From Lycocorax pyrrhopterus obiensis (lineage: Eukaryota > Chordata > Aves > Passeriformes > Paradisaeidae), in contig JACSVZ010000007.1 in assembly GCA_014706295.1 (NCBI GenBank), positions 60,030,975 through 60,094,974 of the forward strand: 64,000 bases of DNA, read 5' to 3'. How positions within the stretch are numbered: position 1 is the first letter of the stretch; each line of letters begins with the position of its first letter. The position numbers and the translations under genes were made by a program. Of this stretch, positions 1 to 31,159 are shown in pieces. A model generated the notes under the pieces. The model was not told the DNA's origin and searched no databases. It was given only the letters and a program-made list of their open reading frames with translations.

Positions 1-3000
1 CTATAATGGAAAGTTACAAGCAGTTGGTGTCTCAAAATAGCTCTCAATTCTTAAGTAGAAGTAACTTCCTTGCTGCATGTAACTTGAAAAACTGGTGGGT
101 GGAGGAAAAGCTGGTCCTTGTCTTACAGACATGCAACTGAAAGAAGAAAATGAGGGGGAGAGAACAGACTCTGCTGTATTCTTGGCGCAATTACAGCGTC
201 AGAATTGTCATGACAATCAAAACTATTTTTCTTTTCATGTTTAAACTGTGTACTTCATTTTAAGGTCATGCTAAGATGCGTTGTTGAATTCACTATTTTG
301 CATTCCCTTCTATGGCTGTGGTTTTATCTTCAGGAAGAGACTTGCAAAACAGCTCTGGAGTTATTCCAAATCTCCTTCCTTAAGGGTGCCTGGGACTGCA
401 CAGCCAGAGAGCATCCCAAGCAGTGCTGCATCCGCATGGACAGTCACACTCTCAGCATGTGGGGCTTTGACCTCAGGCCATCGAGCTATTTTTGGTGATG
501 AGAAGTTACAAATGAATGACCCAATGCTTGGCATACTTCAGATCTGCATGAGACACGTTCTGCTTGGAATGTTTCCTTTCTGAGAGTCAGCACCAAATAC
601 AGATGAGTAGTATTTCTTTTGGAGATGGCCTCGTGGATGTCTGCCACACAGGAAATTTCACATATGGGTTACTTCTAACAATCTTGCCATCATTCCATCA
701 GCAGTACTAGCAGTTGTAAAGAGGATATTATCCAAGCCAGTAACTTTTATGGCCATATTAAAGTAGCATAAAATTAATTATCTTGATGGAATAGCCTAAA
801 CTTGCTTTTTGAACTCTGCAAGTGCACTTTCATATTCTAAAATCTGCCCTGGTGCAGTCAGGGAGATGGATGTAAGTAAACTAGGTACTGGAGCCTCTTG
901 TTTTGTAATTCATCACCTGCAGTTCACCTAGTCCCCTTAATTCTCTTGAGCAAAGCTGCTGTATGTGGACTTGCTGACTAAATAATTGTAACAAGGAATG
1001 TGACATATCCAGCCTTAATAAATAGCAGAGCAGTGATTCATCAGGTGCTGAGTAACAGCCACTGGATGTGTGAGACTTAAGGAAGAAGCATCTTACTGAA
1101 CAGGCTACTCCTGTGTTGGATCTGTACTTCTAAAACACTCCTTGGGTGGAGGGATGACTTTGAGCTAGGAGATGACTTGGTCTATACACTCTTCTTCCTG
1201 GTGTTCTGTTTAAGCTCTGTGCTTTGGGACTTAAGCAACAGAATATGCTATTGAAACCCTGAGCATGAAAGTGTTTCAGCACAGCAAGAACTGGAGTTAT
1301 ACATTTCAAGTGGGTATTTAACTTTCTGCTGTATTATGTGTTCCCATAAATTGCCAGAGTAGGACAAAGTAGGTTAGTTGTGGAGCCTGAAGCAAGCAGT
1401 GCTGCTTTTCTGCTATCTTTAGATCTGAAACTTCCCAGTGCTTTGGGCAGAAATAACCCAAGCAAGACTTTTAGAATCACCTCTTGCTCAAATCTCTAAT
1501 TCAGAAGATTTTACCCTGCCATTTGTTTGCCTTGCAAAGCATTTCCACATTTTAGTTACACTGAAGTTATAATTGACCATTTTCAAGCCAGCTATAAAAG
1601 CTAATTTTAATTTTAGGGAAGGGGATCCAAGCCCTAAAAGCATGAAAGCATGCTGCCTTTTAAACCTTCGTGTTGGCTGCCTGATCAGGTGTTTTCTGGG
1701 CTTAAATCAAACTCTTGTCCTTAGCTGTTGTCTAAGCCTGCGGGATATGGGAGTATCTGTAACAGAGCAAAATTTTTTCCCCCTAGTCCTGTAATTAAAA
1801 CAGAGCCTCTGCTAAATGTAAGCTTTTTGGTTTTTTGCAATTTAGTATTATTTTTTCTAGTCCTTACTTAAATAATAACCTCAGATCCAGCTTGAGCCCT
1901 TCAGGAGCTTGTTCACCAAGTGATTTGCCTCAGACAGCTCTATATATTTAGAAAAAAATGGTCTTCAACATTTAATTAAAGTTTCATCATGCTTTGCTGT
2001 CCCACTGCATTTTTAATTCTTTATTTGGTCAGTGTGGCCATAAATAGCTACTTCCTTCTTTTTTAAAGATTTCTTCCCCTCCTCAACTTCACTGTTTGAC
2101 ATAGCAACAAGTAAATACTTCTCAGTAGCAAAACTCATTGAAGTTTCTGTTTAGCCTATCAGCTGTGGACTAAATTAGTGAAACATGATGGCTAATGCAC
2201 TACTGTATAATTAGTTAATTATTAAGTAACAAATTAGTAAGTTACTTGTTAAATGCAGTGTGGTTGTCTCATGGAACTGCAAGGTTACAAAAATAGCTGT
2301 CACAGGAGGGTTGCAGTAGTTTTTCTGCTGGAATGAGTCTCTCTGGGCTAGAAATCTATTCTAATGTTCCTGGTCTTGTTGACAAGAGGTAGCAATGCTG
2401 AACTTAAGATCAAAAAGAATTGTGCTAGTTTTCTAAAGTAAAGGCAAATGTCAGCATTAAAATAGTTTGTTTAGTGTTCTCCTGCCTTTTTCCTCTTTGA
2501 CTGCTCCTTCTCCTGAATAAAAGGAAATTTCTTTTCTCCACCTTCTAATGCTCAATTTTTTCCCCCCATCCACAGTCAGTGGAAATGAAAGTAGTTTTTT
2601 TTCCTTACCATACAAGTTTTATCAACAGGCTGAGATTATACTCTGATAAATTAATGATTAAAAATTTGGAAAATAACCTGACAGTGATAATCATCTTGGT
2701 ATTAACTAAATTTTGCCATGACATGCAAGACAGTGGGCAGCACTTTGCATGTACTGCTATCCACAGCCTCTTGAATTGCTTCTCTTGGGACTTTTTGTTT
2801 CTTGTGAACAGATACAGAAAAATCAGAATGTAGATCCTCAGAGGAGCATTTTAGATTGCCATGTTCTCCAAGTAGTAGTTATTTGGAAATTTTGGGTATC
2901 TCTTAATATACTGCAGAATATCTTCCTTCCATTTTGTCTTTTAAATATACACAGCTGGTACTGCTCTTCTCACTGTACCCTGAAATCTGGCTGTGTGTTA

Positions 3001-3140
3001 CAGTTGCTGTCCCTCATTGTGAATGGCTGTCACTGAAAGGATCAGGGGGCCGGATGGGTGGGTGTAGCCACACGAGGATGGCTTTCAGTTTCCCTTTAGC
3101 AGTTTAATCATGGTGCTAAAAACACCAAGCTCATGGGTTT
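1..3140. other. intergenic stretch, no gene recognised
   Basis: This AT-rich stretch lies downstream of PSMA3. I see only short chance reading frames, no splice-bounded exon with recognisable protein content and no CR1 copy until its right edge. In the human locus the next gene beyond PSMA3 is ARID4A, on the same strand as PSMA3. Here that gene would lie off the left end, so this is probably part of the PSMA3-ARID4A spacer. Confidence 0.5.
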
Positions 3141-3144
3141 TGAT

Positions 3145-3208
3145 CCTGGACTTGCTGATCCTTGTGGGTCCCTTCCAACTCAGAATATTCAGTGATTCTG
3201 TGATTTTA
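3145..3208 (+). repeat. CR1 LINE 3' tail fragment
   Basis: A short CR1 3' end in sense orientation. It contains the block resembling GATCCTTGTGGGTCCCTTCCAACTC and ends in the AGTGATTCTGTGATT tail. Only the last 60 or so bases of the element remain. Confidence 0.8.
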
Positions 3209-3335
3209 GGAACAGAATCAAGCCAAAATGAAGAGAATCAGGTAGCTCCCTGCTGCCATACCCAGGGAGTGGCAGATCAGCCTCAGCTGATGGTTTAGGG
3301 TGCTACTGAGCAGTTTCCCGACTGGCGCTCGCCCG

Positions 3336-3418
3336 TGACTCAAAGAGCTGAGTCAGCAGGAAACTGCAGTAGTAAATTCAGTCTGGAGCCATGGAACACG
3401 GAATTCCAGGCTGACTCA
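3336..3418. promoter_or_regulatory. cluster of three AP-1/MAF-type sites
   Basis: Perfect AP-1 heptamers lie at 3336-3342 (TGACTCA), 3349-3355 (TGAGTCA, followed by GCA) and 3412-3418 (TGACTCA). The middle site extends to TGAGTCAGCA, a MAF/NRF-type half-site. The flanking DNA is more GC-rich than its surroundings. The motifs are visible directly; enhancer activity is inferred. Confidence 0.4.
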
Positions 3419-3894
3419 GTGCAGCAGCTGTTACTGTTGCCTCGGGAGGAGGCGCTGAAGGAGGCTGCTGTCCTGGCCGTGACTACTGCTGGCTCAGGCT
3501 GGCCCCATCTGTCCCAGCAGCCTCCAAAAGCTCTGCCTGGCTGGGGAGGCAGGAGCTCAGGTAGCCTGAACTGACACAGTCAGAGCCATCTCTCTCTGTT
3601 GACTTTCCCATGTCACAAAAAGGAAGTAGAACCTCTGCTTTGTAATCCTGGTACAAAAGAGACTGGAGAAGGCCAGGTATTTTCCAAACTACCTCTATAA
3701 AAATAAACCTGTAAGGAAAAGCTTCTGTTTTAAGGGCTGGTGAACATGAGTGTGTAGTCCTAAAGCTGAGGAGTTTGATTCATTACATAAGTATGGATTT
3801 CAGATTAACAGGGCTGTTAGAATTTAAACTGCATGTACAAACAAGACTTCAATTTTAACTGAGTTTTAAAGGTGAATGGGACAGTTTATTATCT

Positions 3895-4012
3895 TACAAA
3901 ATCATATGGGTTAGAATGGACCTTAAAGATCATCTCGTTCCACTCCCCTGCCATGGGCAGGGTCATGTTCCACCAGACCAGGTTGCTCCAGCCCCATCCA
4001 AGCTGCTGCTTC
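3895..4012 (-). repeat. CR1 LINE 3' end fragment
   Basis: An inverted CR1 3' UTR fragment. It has the diagnostic order of ACCTTAAAGATCATCTCGTT, then the CCCCTGCCATGGGCAGGG block, then CAGGTTGCTCCAGCCCCATCC. It lies just downstream of PSMA3. Confidence 0.85.
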
Positions 4013-4694
4013 AAAATTTTGAAGTGACTAGAATAGGCAGTGTGTTTCCTAGGAAGTGGGGAATGACAGCAGCAAAGCTTGTTTAGAACTTCTGCAAAGG
4101 TCAACAATTGGTGAAGCTGATTCAGAAGTGTGTTAAGAAACTGTAGCTGAATAAAACTGTTTAAAAATAGTTTGGCTCTTCAAGCATTAATTCCAGTTAC
4201 ACTGCTTAATAGATCTCACAGCTTTAGAACTTAACACAAGCACTGTTTTAAATTGAATTAGTTTTTAATTCCTCCTACTCCTCCACTAAGCCTAGGCTTA
4301 GTACTTCAGATTGAAATTCCTTTTCCTGAACTCCTGGTTGTTATATAGGCTGTTAGGAGTTGTCAGCTGTGCACATCCCCTTAAACTGTAACCTGCTGTT
4401 AGAGTTGGTCATGTTCTCATCTCTTCTGCCAAGAGCAATCACAGACTGCAAACTGTGCTATTGGTTAATCAAGGAATAACAAAGTACTAGTTTTTAATTC
4501 TAAACTATGCAGCATAAACAAGAGACTTGTCTAATGTCTAAACATACTGTTTTTCTGTACATGGCCTGGCTCAAATGGAGTGCTTTAGGAAGCACAGCAG
4601 CCTGATAATGTCTTTCCTTCTAAATGTCTGTTTAGATACACTTGATGGCCTATACTTTTTTGAAATAAAAGCTGAGAGACAGTAAAATGGAAAA

Positions 4695-4700
4695 TTTATT
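4695..4700 (-). other. PSMA3: PSMA3 polyadenylation signal
   Basis: TTTATT on the plus strand reads AATAAA on the PSMA3 strand, about 120 bases after the stop codon. This implies a very short 3' UTR with cleavage near 4675-4685. It is the only canonical hexamer I see between the stop codon and the CR1 fragment at 3.9-4.0 kb. Confidence 0.65.
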
Positions 4701-4821
4701 AGTGCAAGTTGGTCAGTCGGTTTCTTCCAACAAGTACATAACAGCATCCCATGCTTAATGCATTATAAACAAACCTGGTCTAAGATAAGAAAAGTTGGAC
4801 TTGTTTTGGAGTAACAATGTG

Positions 4822-14207
<9,386 letters not shown>

Positions 14208-14261
14208 GGCGGCGCCGCTCCCAGCCCGTCCCGCGCCCACCACCCAGCAACGCGCGCTCCC

Positions 14262-14266
14262 ATTGG
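14262..14266 (-). promoter_or_regulatory. PSMA3: CCAAT box of PSMA3
   Basis: ATTGG on the plus strand is CCAAT on the gene strand, 55 bases before the start codon, in the context GGCCAATGGGAG. This is typical of NF-Y sites. Confidence 0.55.
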
Positions 14267-14288
14267 CCACCGCGCTGCCCTGCCTGGG

Positions 14289-14296
14289 TGACGTCA
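14289..14296. promoter_or_regulatory. PSMA3: palindromic CRE/ATF site
   Basis: A perfect TGACGTCA octamer lies 82 bases upstream of the PSMA3 start codon and 45 bases upstream of the tRNA gene. It sits between the two divergent transcription units. Confidence 0.65.
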
Positions 14297-14341
14297 CTAG
14301 GCACTACGTTAAGTTGCGTGTATAGGAGGTTGGTCCCAAGC

Positions 14342-14414
14342 GCCCGGCTAGCTCAGTCGGTAGAGCATGGGACTCTTAATCCCAGGGTCGTGGGTTCGAG
14401 CCCCACGTTGGGCG
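14342..14414 (+). tRNA. tRNA-Lys-CTT: tRNA-Lys, anticodon CTT
   Basis: A complete 73-base cloverleaf can be folded by eye. The acceptor arm is GCCCGGC with GTTGGGC (two G-U pairs) and discriminator G. The D stem is GCTC/GAGC. The anticodon stem is TGGGA/TCCCA with loop CTCTTAA, giving CTT at 14375-14377. The T arm is GTGGG/CCCAC with loop TTCGAGC. The B-box GGTTCGAGC is intact and there is no intron. A TTTT Pol III terminator lies at 14421-14424. It begins 135 bases from the PSMA3 start codon on the opposite strand. It reads lysine AAG codons. Confidence 0.98.
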
Positions 14415-14420
14415 TTGTAG

Positions 14421-14424
14421 TTTT
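14421..14424 (+). terminator. Pol III terminator of tRNA-Lys
   Basis: TTTT lies 7 bases after the mature 3' end of the tRNA, the usual minimum RNA polymerase III terminator in vertebrates. Confidence 0.7.
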
Positions 14425-14639
14425 GGCCCTCTCGAGCGGCTCCTGGCGGGAAAACGCCGCCTCCTGAGGGAAAAATCCTCGCGCAGCTACAGCCGGGCCA
14501 CTCTCAGAAGTGATCAATGAACACCCTATCAGTGAGGAAATCAGCTTTTATAACTCATCCGGACGCAGGAAGGAAATGTGCATGATAAGGTGGGAGCCGA
14601 GAGGAGCCGGGGGGTGAGCACTGAGCCGTGGATCCCAGG

Positions 14640-15130
14640 AATTTTAATTTTTTTAATAAACGATCTGGATGCAGGAAACAGATGGATGTTAATCCAGGAG
14701 GGGCTCTGGGCTCCCTCGAAGGTACAGAGGAATCACTGAGACACCTGGATAAACTGGAGAGCTGGGCAAGCACCTGCCATAGGAAGTGTAACAAGAGCCA
14801 GTGTGGGATTCTCTGCCTGGGATGGGGCAGCCCTGGTTAAACACACAAACTGTGGAAGGAGAGGCTGGAGAGCAGCCAGTGCAGCTCCACGGGAAAGGAT
14901 TTGAGGAGTTTAGAGTAGGAAAATATCCTCGGCTGTGAGGGTGGTGAGGCCCTGGCACAGGCTGCCCACAGAAGCTGTGGCTGCCCCATCCCTGGCAGTG
15001 TTCCAGGCCAAGTTGGACAGGGCTTGGAACAACCTGGTCTAGTGGAAGGTGTCCCTGCCCATGGCAAGTGGAAGGACCCGATGTTCTTTAAGGTCCCTTC
15101 CAACCCAAACCATTCCAGGATTCCATGATC
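14640..15130 (+). repeat. CR1 LINE, ORF2 end joined to 3' UTR
   Basis: A longer CR1 copy. The left part resembles the reverse-transcriptase 3' coding end (CTGGAGAGCTGGGCAAGCAC, then a segment ending GGCTGGAGAGCAGCCAGTGC). The right part from about 14925 is typical 3' UTR, with GGTGGTGAGGCCCTGGCACA and GTCCCTTCCAACCCAAACCA. It ends GGATTCCATGAT. The reading frame is broken and part of the region between the two is missing. Confidence 0.85.
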
Positions 15131-15164
15131 CATCAGCGGAACAAGGCGCTGCAGGGAAGTGCTC

Positions 15165-15306
15165 ACAGCGTGTCAGAGTTCAAGGAGCATCTGGACGACG
15201 CTCTCAGCCACATGGTTTAGTTTACGTAGTCCTGCAAGGAGCAGGGAGTTGAACTCCAGGAGCCTTAGGGGTCCCTTCTGACTTGAGCCAATCTCTGATT
15301 CCATGA
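15165..15306 (+). repeat. CR1-related 3' end, second subfamily
   Basis: Reads GTTCAAGGAGCATCTGGACG, ATGGTTTAGTTTACGTAGTCC, GGAGTTGAACTCCAGGAGCC, then GGGTCCCTTCTGACTTGAGC. This matches the CR1 family whose tail has TTGGACTTGATGATCC. It follows the previous copy almost directly. Confidence 0.7.
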
Positions 15307-15309
15307 AAA

Positions 15310-17373
15310 GGGAGATGAGGGAATGAGATAAAGCCGCTTCCCTCAGGGACCAGCTCCTGCTGATGCAGCACAGACACAGGCAGACCTCGAGGGGCTCGTG
15401 CATATTCCAAACCCCTCCTCCAGTCAGCAGGACTTGCTCATCTGGAGCTGTTTGCAATTGGCCAACACCAACCTGCTGGAATGGCACCCAGTCCAGAATC
15501 AGGAACCGCAGAGGAAAATCCTCCAGTTACTGCAGGGGTTTGTGTCTGTCGCTCTTTCCTGATGAACCAGGTGGGCTCCCTGTGAATTTGTCTGCTGGGA
15601 GGATCCACAGATCCCTGCTGTGCCAGAGAGGGAAGAACTACAACAATTAGCCTGGAAAACCCAACCCCTTCTACACCATTACACATTTAGGGTGTGATCT
15701 CTGAGGGCTTTCCAGGGCAAGCCATGAACAGTCTTTCTCACCCCTTCGATGAAGTGAGAATCCTGTTCCTGCCTTAACAGGTCCTGGGACTTTGCACTTC
15801 AACCCAGCAGTAACATGGGAGTTAGGAATTCTGTCCCTGCCATGTGAAACAGCAGCTGCTGAGGCTGTTCAGTGATGCAGAAACGCCACAGGAGGAGATC
15901 TGAGTGGGCAGAACGAAGATGAGGTGGCAGAACATGCCAGGAGAGGTCCCAGGGTGCGTGCGCACCACAGCACGGAAATATCCCCAAAAGGGAAGGGCTA
16001 AGAATATCCTGAATTTCCTCAGCTGCAGTCTGCTGCAGTTCAGAAAATGACATCATTGCACCACCACCACCACCACAGGCTCTGTAGGAGTTTCATCTCC
16101 TGAATCCTTCCCGCTGAAAAAGGACACCAGCAATCCCTCCCAGCTCCACGGGACTCATGCTGATGGCAAATTCCTCTCTCAGGAGAAAACCTTGGTAGGC
16201 TCTGGCTCAGTTCTTACTGAGGTAAAATATAACCTGCACCCCAAATTACCCAAACTGTGACTGAAAATGAGCAGCACAGCTTGGGCTGTGTGTTCTGTAC
16301 ACCTAAGGCTGGCTCTCTGCACCTGGCAATGACACTGTGTCCATTTATCCAACCTGGAATGGCACCAGGAGATGGTCCCAAAAACACCAACCTCATCCCA
16401 GGACTGTAACACCATCTGTTAAGGCAAAGCACGTAGGAAACACAATGACAAAACCACGCAGGAGCTGCTGAAGTGCTGTAGCACATTCCCTGTGCTCAGG
16501 TTCACCACAAGAGGATTTCTTTAAATATCTGTTTGACTTGCAGAGTCGTGCTTCAGGCACACAGCAGGTGGGCAGCAGGCAGCACAGGGAAATCTGTCAC
16601 AAAAAGCATGTTTGTGCCAATAAAAAACTTCACCACCCCAAAAAATTTTATATTTATCTTCCCAAATTTGAGACAAAAATTGTTCCTCAGGGAGCAATTA
16701 CTTAAACCTCAGTAACCAGCAGATACCAGCAGTCATCACTGAGTCAAGTTTGACCTCTCACCTGTTTATAATTAATTTGTAATAATTTATGATCTTACAT
16801 TGCTGAAATCTTTCTTGGAGGAGACAGATCAGGAGAGGTTTTAGCTCAGCACTATGAGAGAATTACAGGCAGAAGAGTTCTCTGCTAGAACTCTTAAAAC
16901 AGGAGAAAAAATGTTCCACTACCTTTGCTAAACAGCCCCAAACCATTTCCTCACATGTGCTTCAAGAGTGGAATATTTTAAAACAGAATTTGACACAAAA
17001 AAATTCCCATAGATGTTTCCCTGTAGACTGCTGCTCATTCTTCTCAGCACGTTTAAAATGAAAATATCTTAAACCAAATTCTCTCAGCAATGCCATTTAC
17101 TATACAGATAAATAATAAACAACTCAGTAGGGAACAGCTCGTGAGGGGACAGAATTTCTCCAACACAAGACAAAAGAGCAGAGGAGTTGCCAGAGTTAAG
17201 TCTGTAAACTATAACTGGACAGGGTTTTAAATAGTGTTAGTGCCTACTCCCTGACAACACCCACGCTGCTCATAGTTAATGGTGTTACACACAAATTAAC
17301 GAACAAAAAACAAACCCCAATGCACATGGATGCAGTTGCAACGGGGCAGAATCCTCGTGTGGCATTTAGGTGC
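15310..17373. other. spacer and ACTR10 3' UTR
   Basis: This stretch holds the ACTR10 3' UTR on the minus strand and the spacer to the tRNA region. I see no canonical AATAAA on the ACTR10 strand soon after its stop. Weak variants occur, such as CATAAA (16786-16791) and TATAAA (16765-16770). A short CAC triplet run sits near 16062-16077. No other gene is supported. Confidence 0.5.
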
Positions 17374-28110
<10,737 letters not shown>

Positions 28111-28114
28111 CACC

Positions 28115-28680
28115 GAAATCGTAGAAATCAGAATCATTTAGGCTGAAAAAGCCCGCCAAGATCATCGAATCCAGCCATTCCACCACTAAACCATGTCCCC
28201 AAATGCCACATCCACACGGCTTTTAAGTTCGTCCAGGGATGGTTATTCCACCAAACCCCTGGGCAGCCTGTGCCGCAGCTGGACAGCCCTTTCTGTGAAG
28301 AAGTTTTTCCCAACGCTCATCCTAAACTGCTCATGGGACAACTTGAGGCCGTTTCCTCTTGTCCTGTCCTTTGTTCCTGGGAGCAGAGCCTGACCCCCAC
28401 CTGGCTCCACCCTCCTGTCAGGGAGTTGTAGAGAGTGAGAAAGTTCCCCCTGAGCCTCCTTTTCTCCAGGCTGAGCCCCTTTCCCAACTCCCTCAGCCGC
28501 TCCTGGTTCTCCAGACCCTTCCCCAGCTCCGTTCCCTTCTCTGGACACGCTCCAGCCCCTCAGTGTCTTTCTTGTCATGAGGGACCCAAAACTGCCCCCA
28601 GGACTGGAGGTGCCTCAGCAAAGCCCAGCACAGGGGGACAGGCACCGCCCTGGTCCTGCTGCCACACCATGGCTGATACA
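28115..28680 (-). repeat. CR1 LINE 3' end upstream of ACTR10
   Basis: An inverted CR1 copy of about 560 bases. It starts AGAAATCAGAATCATTTAGG, has CCACTAAACCATGTCCCCAA and GTGAGAAAGTTCCCCCTGAG, and ends in the ORF2-derived CCAGGACTGGAGGTGCCTCA and CAGGGGGACAGGCACC. It abuts the ACTR10 CpG island. Confidence 0.92.
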
Positions 28681-28911
28681 GAAACAGCCACATTTAATGC
28701 AAAAAAGCCATTTCTATCTATGAGGTTAGGTGCACAGGTACCCTCAGGGCACAGCATCCTCCCTCTTGAACAGAAATAAAACATTTCAGGGACTGAAAAA
28801 GCCACATCACTTCGCTGCTCCAGGAGAGTGGTGGTTGGGAGTGAAGAGGGGAGCTCACAATACAATGAGGACAGAAATGATAAACGCCATGGTGGTAACA
28901 ACCTGTGCAGG

Positions 28912-28982
28912 GCCAGGGGTTGGACACAGTGATCCTCGTGGATCCCTTTCAGTTCAGGACCTTCTAGGAATCCATGCTTTCA
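28912..28982 (+). repeat. CR1 LINE 3' tail fragment
   Basis: GCAGGGCCAGGGGTTGGACA is followed by GATCCTCGTGGATCCCTTTC and AGGAATCCATG. This is a decayed CR1 tail of the TTGGAC-GATCC type. Confidence 0.7.
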
Positions 28983-29798
28983 AGACTGGGTCGCCTGAGA
29001 TGGGTGATCAGAGAGGCAGAAGATCAGCTGTGCTTAGTAGTAAGAACCTAATCAATAAAAGGCGTTCTGATGAATATTATTTGTGGTATGTGTCTCCTCG
29101 TGACTGGATCCCCTGGCTGGGAAAATGGAGTTTCTAACAGATTTTGGTCAGCGTAATGAAAATTTGGGATCACTTGAGGAAGAGATTCCTAAGGTAGCAC
29201 TTGCCCCGCTCCCAACAACCATCTTCTTTCCCCTGCCTATCTTCCCCTTGCCCACAATAACCACGCCTGTAAAACCAGCTGCTCTTCAGGCAGTTGTTAT
29301 ATCCAGGAGTGTAACTGTGGCCCTGCTCACACCCCCAAAAGTTGTGAATTGGGTATTTATTTCAGCAAAGTGCACGAGACCCGCTTCTTCTCCAGGGAAG
29401 CAAAATAAGCATTGAAAAAGCAATTAACTGGGGAGTTGGGTCTAGACATTTGCTCATTGCCAGACAGGCCAGGCTGAGAGCCGGAGGGTTTATGCAGGGG
29501 AGGAAAAGGGTGCTAATGAAGGCAGAGGATTTCAGGGAAGGCTGTGGTGACACCGCTGTGCTCTGTTGTCACTGAACCCACCCCCCCTGACCTGTGGCTC
29601 CTACAGCAGCTTGTGGATGCTGTGCTTTTCGCTGTGCTTTCCACTGCGCAGCAGTGCTGTTTGTCCCACGTCCACACTTTCTATCTGCAGTCCCTGAAGG
29701 TGGAGGTGTGTGGGAGTCGGATGATGAGTGGGAGTGATGTGAGACGCCGAAAGCTGTCGCTGCCACCATCTGCTGCGTCGCCTGGGCCAACCCCCGCT

Positions 29799-29814
29799 CT
29801 AGCCCATGGGCTAG
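29799..29814. repeat. 16-bp perfect palindrome
   Basis: CTAGCCCATGGGCTAG is its own reverse complement. The function is unknown. Confidence 0.95.
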
Positions 29815-30744
29815 CAGCTCTGCACAAACACTTTCTCTGCTGCTCTTGTCACAGCCTTGTCGCGTTCCCCCCTTCTGGTCACCCTAAAGTCACCAAGGTG
29901 ACAAAGTGGGGTCAAGAGGTAGCGCTGAGAAGAGAAGGTCCAGGTGTGTATGGATCAGGAGTGCAGACTGGGGGAGCTGAAGCAGATGGGGCATCCTGGA
30001 AGGGCTCTTGGAGGACACACGAGGAATCCAGGCAGTGCAGAGGGAATGCAGGAAGGGTGAGAAGAAGGGGAACTCTGCAGTGACAAACTCGGGGGAGACT
30101 CCTCTCGAAGCCCTTTACATCCCTCGTAAAGCCCTGCTATCTCTCCTTCAGGCACCATCCCACAGCTCAACATGAGCCCAAGCACTCTTCAAACAACCCA
30201 TCACCAGCTCCCCATCCTCTCCTAGGACAGGAAAACCGAGGAGCAAGGACAAGGCGGTAGTGGTGATGTGGGATACAGAAACAGTGATGGGACCAGCACA
30301 CACCCAGTGAATTCTGGAGGAGGAGGGTTCATTGCCAAGGCAGCAGTGGAGGATGGCGACACATGAAAAAATAAACAAACAAAACCCTGCAGCAATTAAA
30401 CATTGTGACACCAAGTTCAACTTGCCTTATGATTTTGTGTGGTTTTATGTTTTTAATGGCTTTTAAAGTTATTTTTTATGGTTAGTATTTTATGGCCTTC
30501 TAGAACATGGAAATGCAGCTGAACTTTAAAGGATGTGCAAACAACGATGAAAATATGTTCAAATGTCATTTCCACAACAGAACCTTAACTCTGCCACGTT
30601 TGAGCAGTTCCCCAGTGCACCAAGAATATGCACTCAGTGGTAATTACACCTGACTGAGACAGGAATTATATTCAAGAAACTTTTCTGTATTTGGCTTTTC
30701 TGTCAGGGAAACAATCCCAGAATTTCCCAAGGGCTGCTGGAGAG

Positions 30745-30962
30745 ATTCTGATTAGACACAAGGTAAATTTTGCACAATGAGAACAATCAGACATTGGAAT
30801 AATCTCTCCTGGGAAGTGGTGGATCCCTCAACGTTGGACACTTTAAGACTCAGCTGCACAGGGTGCTGGACCATGTTGTTTCAACTCTGATTTTGCCAAG
30901 AAAAGTCAGGTCAGATAATTCTTGAGATCCTTTACAACCTGGTATTCCATGATTCTGTGATA
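30745..30962 (+). repeat. CR1 LINE 3' end fragment
   Basis: Decayed CR1 3' UTR: TTGGAATAATCTCTCCTGGG, AAGTGGTGGATCCCTCAACG, CTTGAGATCCTTTACAACCT and ATTCCATGATTCTGTGAT. Confidence 0.85.
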
Positions 30963-31159
30963 AATTACTTCCTGGAGTGCTGTCTGCCCTGGCTGTTCAA
31001 GGACAGCACAGGGAAGCTGTTGCAGTCACTGTGCCTGGTGAGAATATGCTCTCACTGGAGGGTGAATATTCATTCTCTCAAATTCTGTTGTGAAATCCTC
31101 CTGAGTATCTCTGTGATAGGGGTCTTACACATAATATACTACACTTAATGTTGTTGCTC

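Larger units (their letters stand above)
28690..30740. other. intergenic, no gene recognised
   Basis: Between ACTR10 and the ARMH4 promoter. Open frames such as 28730-29137 (135 codons) and 29544-30083 (179 codons) have no family resemblance and no supporting splice structure. It contains one CR1 tail and a 16-bp palindrome at 29799-29814. Confidence 0.5.

Noticed and set aside
14628..15166. Frames of 70-109 codons on both strands
   Set aside because: They are remnants inside a CR1 copy with a broken ORF2 end, not host genes.
28730..29415. Two adjacent frames of 135 and 96 codons upstream of ACTR10
   Set aside because: Part overlaps a CR1 tail. I recognise no retroviral, transposase or host domain, so I did not call a gene or pseudogene.
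29544..30083. 179-codon frame in the ACTR10-ARMH4 gap
   Set aside because: No domain, poor amino-acid texture, and no promoter or splice context.
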